Assembly (NCBI GenBank): GCA_036751905.1
Contig: DAIOTP010000003.1
Coordinates: 1 to 64,000 of the forward strand
DNA from: T3Sed10-241 sp036751905
Lineage (GTDB): Bacteria > Bacteroidota > Bacteroidia > Flavobacteriales_D > Cryomorphaceae
DNA length: 64,000 nt
Reading direction: 5' to 3'
In this document: positions 60,203 through 64,000 of the stretch, in pieces
Numbering within the stretch: the stretch's first letter is position 1
Layout: each line of letters starts with the position of its first letter
Notes under the pieces: generated by a model
What the model was told of the DNA's origin: nothing
The model's input: only the letters and a program-made list of their open reading frames with translations
The model's database searches: none
Made by a program: the position numbers and the translations under genes

Positions 60203-61357
60203 ATGAACGTTTACTTTGACAATGCCGCCACAACAGCGCTTGCCCCGGAAGCTCTGGAAGCCATGCTTCCATGGATGAAAGACCATTATGGAAATCCATC
60301 AAGCACACACCATTACGGCCGCAAGGTAAAATCGGCAGTGGAAATGGCCCGCAAAAATATGGCGCGCCTACTCAATTGTTCGCCTATGGAAATATGCTTT
60401 ACCTCAGGCGGTACCGAGGCTGACAATACCGCCCTGCGCGGGTCGGTGATGCAGCTGGGTGTAAAACACGTAATCAGTTCAGCAATTGAGCACCATGCTG
60501 TATTACACACACTTGAGAGTTTGCATGAACAGGGGCTTATACAGCTCAGCATGGTAGAGCTCGACAGCAAGGGACAAATCAACCTCGGGCATCTTGAAGC
60601 GCTATTGGCCAAGGCCAATGAAAAAACCTTGGTAAGCCTTATGCATGCCAACAATGAAATTGGGACCATGATTGATTTGCAAGCTGTAGCGGCGCTCTGC
60701 AAAGAATACGATGCACTTTTTCACTCAGATACGGTGCAAACCATGGGACATTATCCCTTCGATTTGGCCAAAGCTGATGTGGATTTTTTGGTAGGTTCAG
60801 CCCACAAATTTCACGGACCCAAAGGAATAGGTTTTCTTTATATCAACCGCAGGGCCCATTTGGAACCCCTCATTTATGGGGGCTCGCAGGAGCGCAACAT
60901 GCGTGCAGGCACCGAAAACGTGTATGGCATTGTGGGAATGGCGAAGGCGCTTGAACTCGCTCTTGAACAGCAACAAATGCATCAGGAGCACATTTCAGCA
61001 TTGAAGGAGCACATGAAAGCTGAGCTGCTCAAGGCTTTCCCCGGGCTTGTGGTCAACGGTTGTGAGGCACAAAGCCTCTACACCGTACTGAACGTAACTT
61101 TTCCACCCAGCCCACAGGGCGACATGCTGCTCTTTTTACTCGATATTGATGGTATAGCCGTTTCGGGTGGCAGCGCATGCTCATCGGGCTCCAACCAGGG
61201 AAGCCACGTATTGAGGGGTATCACAGGCAACGCTGCGCGTGAAGGAACCAGTATACGGTTCAGCTTTGGCAGGTACAATACGATGGAAGAAGTGGACTAC
61301 ACAATTGAAAAGTTGAAACAACACTTTACAAGTTCGGTAAGCAAAACCATGGCTTAA
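60203..61357 (+). CDS. Cysteine desulfurase
   Basis: 384 residues, NifS/IscS type. Removes sulfur from cysteine for Fe-S and thio cofactors. YFDNAATTALAPEALEAM at the start, GGTEADNTA, the PLP Lys in VGSAHKFHGPKGIGFLYI near residue 200, and the catalytic Cys in GGSACSSGSNQGSH near residue 325. Follows glmM by 25 bp. Its stop overlaps the convergent methyltransferase gene by 4 bp. Confidence 0.95.
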   Translation: MNVYFDNAATTALAPEALEAMLPWMKDHYGNPSSTHHYGRKVKSAVEMARKNMARLLNCSPMEICFTSGGTEADNTALRGSVMQLGVKHVISSAIEHHAVLHTLESLHEQGLIQLSMVELDSKGQINLGHLEALLAKANEKTLVSLMHANNEIGTMIDLQAVAALCKEYDALFHSDTVQTMGHYPFDLAKADVDFLVGSAHKFHGPKGIGFLYINRRAHLEPLIYGGSQERNMRAGTENVYGIVGMAKALELALEQQQMHQEHISALKEHMKAELLKAFPGLVVNGCEAQSLYTVLNVTFPPSPQGDMLLFLLDIDGIAVSGGSACSSGSNQGSHVLRGITGNAAREGTSIRFSFGRYNTMEEVDYTIEKLKQHFTSSVSKTMA

Positions 61358-62100
61358 ACCGCTTTACTCAGCCAAGGGGCCACAATGGCAGCACTCATGG
61401 CCACATTCAGCGACTCACCCCCACCCCGCTTCGGAATGTTGATGTAATGGCCCACCTCAAGCGATACCTCCTTGCTTATACCGTGGGCTTCTGATCCAAG
61501 CACCATTACCGGGCTTTCGCCAAATGGGTATCCGTATACCGGCTCACCGTGCATATGCGCTCCGTATATTTGCCGAAAAGGCGCTTGCTGCGCTAACCAT
61601 TGCGGCAAATTGACATATGCCACCTTCACCCGAAAAACACTTCCCATGCTGGCTTGCACCACTTTGGGATTATATATGTCAACACAATGCACACCACACA
61701 CAAGGTATGGCATACCGAACCAATCGCTAATGCGGAGAATGGTACCCATATTGCCCGGATCGCTTACCCCATCGAGCGCAAACAAGGGTTTACCCAATGG
61801 TGGCTCGGGAGTTACTTCCGGTTTTTCAAAAACCGCCAGGATACCTTGTGGCGATTTGAGTGAAGAAAGCTGTCCGAAGGTCTTCAAATCGGCGCGGAAT
61901 GCATATGCTGGCAGCGGGTAAGGATAATCATCAGCGCTACCAGTAAACACCAGATAGTGTGGTATATGACCCGCGATGAGTGCCTCTCCAACCAATTTCA
62001 CCCCCTCCACCACAAAAAGTGCAAACTGATCTCGGTACTTTTTTTGTTGGAGTGATTTAATCACCTTTGAATCTTTATTGTTCAGTGCTTGATGCATCAT
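61354..62100 (-). CDS. TrmH/SpoU-family RNA 2'-O-methyltransferase
   Basis: 248 residues. N-terminal substrate-binding part (YRDQFALFVVEGVKLVGEAL) and a SPOUT knot with all three motifs: GVSDPGNMGTILRISDWFG, VMVLGSEAHGIS, and INIPKRGGGESLNVAMSAAIV. It would methylate a ribose in tRNA or rRNA using SAM; the target base is unknown. Divergent from the tamL-like gene with 23 bp between starts. Confidence 0.93.
   Translation of the reverse strand: MMHQALNNKDSKVIKSLQQKKYRDQFALFVVEGVKLVGEALIAGHIPHYLVFTGSADDYPYPLPAYAFRADLKTFGQLSSLKSPQGILAVFEKPEVTPEPPLGKPLFALDGVSDPGNMGTILRISDWFGMPYLVCGVHCVDIYNPKVVQASMGSVFRVKVAYVNLPQWLAQQAPFRQIYGAHMHGEPVYGYPFGESPVMVLGSEAHGISKEVSLEVGHYINIPKRGGGESLNVAMSAAIVAPWLSKAV
61569..61581 (+). 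repeat. Recurrent word TTTGCCGAAAAGG
   Basis: Copy with one extra A, opposite to the direction of the methyltransferase gene, which reads it as PFRQ. Confidence 0.55.
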
Positions 62101-62123
62101 TATCTGGAAGGATTAAACGCCAT

Positions 62124-64000
62124 TTGAGGACACAAATATGCCATAACATTCCGGCACTTATAGCGTGTAGCCTGTTGTTGGGATTGTTGGGTTGTAACCC
62201 CACCAAGCGCCTGGCCGATGGCGAATATCTGCTTAGGCGCAATAAAATTGAGCTGGACGGCAGCAACAATGTAGATCGTGAAGGCCTGCAATCGACAATA
62301 AGGCCTAACCCCAACAGGCGTATTTTGGGTATTATCCCTTTTTACCTTTGGGCCTACAATGTGCCGAATCCTGATCATTTTGAAAGCCGTGACAAAAAAC
62401 GACTCGCCAAGCTCGAAGACAAAAATGAAAAACGCGAGCGAAAAGGCAAGCCCCCTAAAGCACTAAAACCCTCGGGTTCGTGGTGGACTGAAACTGTGGG
62501 CGAACCACCTGTGCTTACCGACACTTCGTTGGTAAGACGAAGCAAAGAACAAATGCGGACCTACATGGTGAAGCAAGGCTGGTTCAACGCCACTGTTGAT
62601 ACAGAAGTGAAAAACCTGACACGAGAAAAACAACAAGAAGTAGTCTATACAGTACACACTGGAAAGCCCTATGTAATTGACAGCGTGTTTTTTGAAGTAT
62701 ACGACCCAGGCATCATGCGCAGAATAGACCGCGTAATTCAATCGAGCAACAGGCTGCGAAGTGGGCGTCGATTTAATATAGATGAGCTTGATGCTGAACG
62801 GACAGCCATAACCCGATTGCTGCGCAATGAAGGATACTATGACTTCAACAAAGATCTGTTGTACTTTGATGTGGACACAGCACTCGGACGCCATGCCGTT
62901 CACCTCACATTGGGCTTGCATGCACGCACACTGCCTTATGCCAACAATCCGGACAGCCTTCTCAAAGTGCCCTATAAGCAATATACCATTGGTTCGGTGA
63001 CAATTATCGACAGGCCCAACCTTCGTGATGTAGCGGTAGACCAAGCCGACACACTGAGGGTGGATGGCTACCTCGTCATCGATCAAAACCAAGTGCAAGT
63101 AAGGCCTCGGGTAATTACAAGCAACATACTTTTTTCACAGGGTGATTTTTACAGGGCGGATAGGGTGACCACCACCTACCGCCGTTTAAGCAGCTTACAA
63201 CCAGTGCGCAGCAGCAACATACGGTTTACACCCGCTGAAGAAGGAGAAGAAAATACCCTACTTAACTGTATGATTGCCATCACGCCAGCGCCAAAACAAA
63301 GCGTGTCCGTGGAGGGACGGGGCACCAACCGCGGCGGCTTTTTGGGCATACAAGGTGGCCTGTCGTACAAAAACCGAAATATATTTGGTGGAGCCGAAGC
63401 CTTGGAAATCAACCTGCGTGGTGGCCTTGAAGCACAACAACTCCTCACGGGGTCGGCCACCCGCGTTGATGATGCCGCAGCCCAGGCCAGCCGCAATGTG
63501 CGTTTCAACACAGTGGAGTTTGGTCCGGAGGTGGCACTTACCTTTCCCAAGTTCCTGATTCCCGTGCATGCAGAGAATTTTGCGAAAAGCGCTGACCCGC
63601 GAACAACTTTTCGCGCAAACCTCAACTACCAATTGCGCCCTGACTATGAGCGGGCGCGTTCATTTGCTTCGCTTACTTACCGGTGGAGCGATACGGATGA
63701 GAAACAGTGGGCGGTAAGCCCGGCAGAAATAAGTTTGATCTCAATCAACAAATCCGACCTGTTCAGAGAGCAATTGGAGGAAATCAACAATATTTTTCTC
63801 ACCAACAGCTTCAATGACCATTTCATTGCCGCAGGACGTGTGGTGTACACGGAAACCAACCAAAGGCCGGGCGTGACAGGGAAAAACAGCTTTTATTTCC
63901 GCAGTGAATTGGAGTCGGCGGGCTCTTTGTTGCGCGCGATATCGCAGGTTACCAACAGGCCGGTGGATAGCCTTGGCAGCTATCAGGTATTCGGAATCAA
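62124..64000 (+). CDS. tamL: TamL-like Omp85 lipoprotein, 5' part (runs off the window)
   Basis: Open to the right edge, at least 625 codons. From the TTG at 62124 the product starts with a lipoprotein signal (ALIACSLLLGLLGC, lipidated Cys near residue 24), then NPTKRLADGEYLLRRNKIEL, POTRA domains (about residues 35-390) and the beginning of a barrel (NRGGFLGIQGGLSYKNRNIFGG). A lipidated TamA-like Omp85 protein is the Bacteroidota TamL, which works with TamB in envelope biogenesis. The lipobox decides the TTG start; no ATG is in frame before it. tamB would be expected next, outside the window. Confidence 0.88.
   Translation, partial: MRTQICHNIPALIACSLLLGLLGCNPTKRLADGEYLLRRNKIELDGSNNVDREGLQSTIRPNPNRRILGIIPFYLWAYNVPNPDHFESRDKKRLAKLEDKNEKRERKGKPPKALKPSGSWWTETVGEPPVLTDTSLVRRSKEQMRTYMVKQGWFNATVDTEVKNLTREKQQEVVYTVHTGKPYVIDSVFFEVYDPGIMRRIDRVIQSSNRLRSGRRFNIDELDAERTAITRLLRNEGYYDFNKDLLYFDVDTALGRHAVHLTLGLHARTLPYANNPDSLLKVPYKQYTIGSVTIIDRPNLRDVAVDQADTLRVDGYLVIDQNQVQVRPRVITSNILFSQGDFYRADRVTTTYRRLSSLQPVRSSNIRFTPAEEGEENTLLNCMIAITPAPKQSVSVEGRGTNRGGFLGIQGGLSYKNRNIFGGAEALEINLRGGLEAQQLLTGSATRVDDAAAQASRNVRFNTVEFGPEVALTFPKFLIPVHAENFAKSADPRTTFRANLNYQLRPDYERARSFASLTYRWSDTDEKQWAVSPAEISLISINKSDLFREQLEEINNIFLTNSFNDHFIAAGRVVYTETNQRPGVTGKNSFYFRSELESAGSLLRAISQVTNRPVDSLGSYQVFGI

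Noticed and set aside
1..64000. tRNA, rRNA, CRISPR array, insertion sequence or prophage
   Set aside because: No cloverleaf-like or direct-repeat arrays, transposase or phage genes were seen; intergenic regions are all under 300 bases.

Overview
The window is a 64 kb piece of a draft chromosome from a member of the Bacteroidota, most likely the Flavobacteriales (a Cryomorphaceae-like lineage is an inference). The evidence is a set of type IX secretion features: PorG, a PorP/SprF protein, type A and type B C-terminal sorting domains. It is supported by TAnnTTTG-type promoter elements, frequent TTG/GTG starts, and a BatA/DUF4296/DUF6089 gene neighbourhood that I associate with flavobacteria from memory. 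Three runs of exactly 10 N (5561-5570, 27081-27090, 58935-58944) are scaffold gaps, each inside a gene. I see no rRNA, tRNA, CRISPR array, insertion sequence or prophage, and coding density is high throughout.

Layout. 1-7.1 kb: the end of a PfkB sugar kinase, galM, a small secreted protein, a giant type IX-secreted SBBP-repeat protein and its PorP/SprF partner. 7.1-13.5 kb: PaiB-like flavin protein, BatA-type membrane protein, a dihydroorotase homologue that has lost its metal histidines, an MBL-fold hydrolase and a large family of unknown function. 13.5-24.3 kb: the envelope-biogenesis run murI, two ompH/Skp, bamA, uppS, porG, nadK, with an extra Omp85 protein and a CBS protein, then divergent pdxJ and an alpha/beta hydrolase. 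24.4-30.6 kb: a secreted phospholipase D-fold protein, a TonB receptor and a secreted lamin-tail protein, possibly an extracellular nucleic-acid scavenging locus. 31.2-35 kb: polyprenol-phosphate mannosyltransferase-like enzyme, pyrC, DUF4296 lipoprotein, epimerase. 35-36.1 kb: two small secreted proteins of unknown function.

36.3-47.2 kb is an alpha-glucan block: glgE, maltokinase, glgB and a GH57/DUF3536 enzyme in one operon, facing a small CBM48 protein and a cytoplasmic GH31 enzyme. Together GlgE, maltokinase and GlgB can make glycogen from maltose; trehalose synthase is not in the window. 47.2-51.3 kb holds a PagL-like lipid A deacylase homologue and a type IX-secreted clan GH-A hydrolase. 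51.3-62.1 kb is mostly housekeeping (purC, phoH, SAM hydrolase, aroE, DUF368 lipid-carrier transporter, rhodanese, ComA-type phosphosulfolactate synthase, TPR protein, glmM, cysteine desulfurase, TrmH-type methyltransferase). The window ends inside a TamL-like Omp85 lipoprotein.

The most unusual signals are: a short word, TTTGCCGAAAGG, present about ten times in unrelated genes, on both strands and in different reading frames; the rhodanese-ComA pairing, which suggests a sulfite-to-sulfonate route; the nuclease-like secretion/TonB locus; and an additional Omp85 protein inserted in the bamA neighbourhood. All functional calls come from reading the sequence without database searches.
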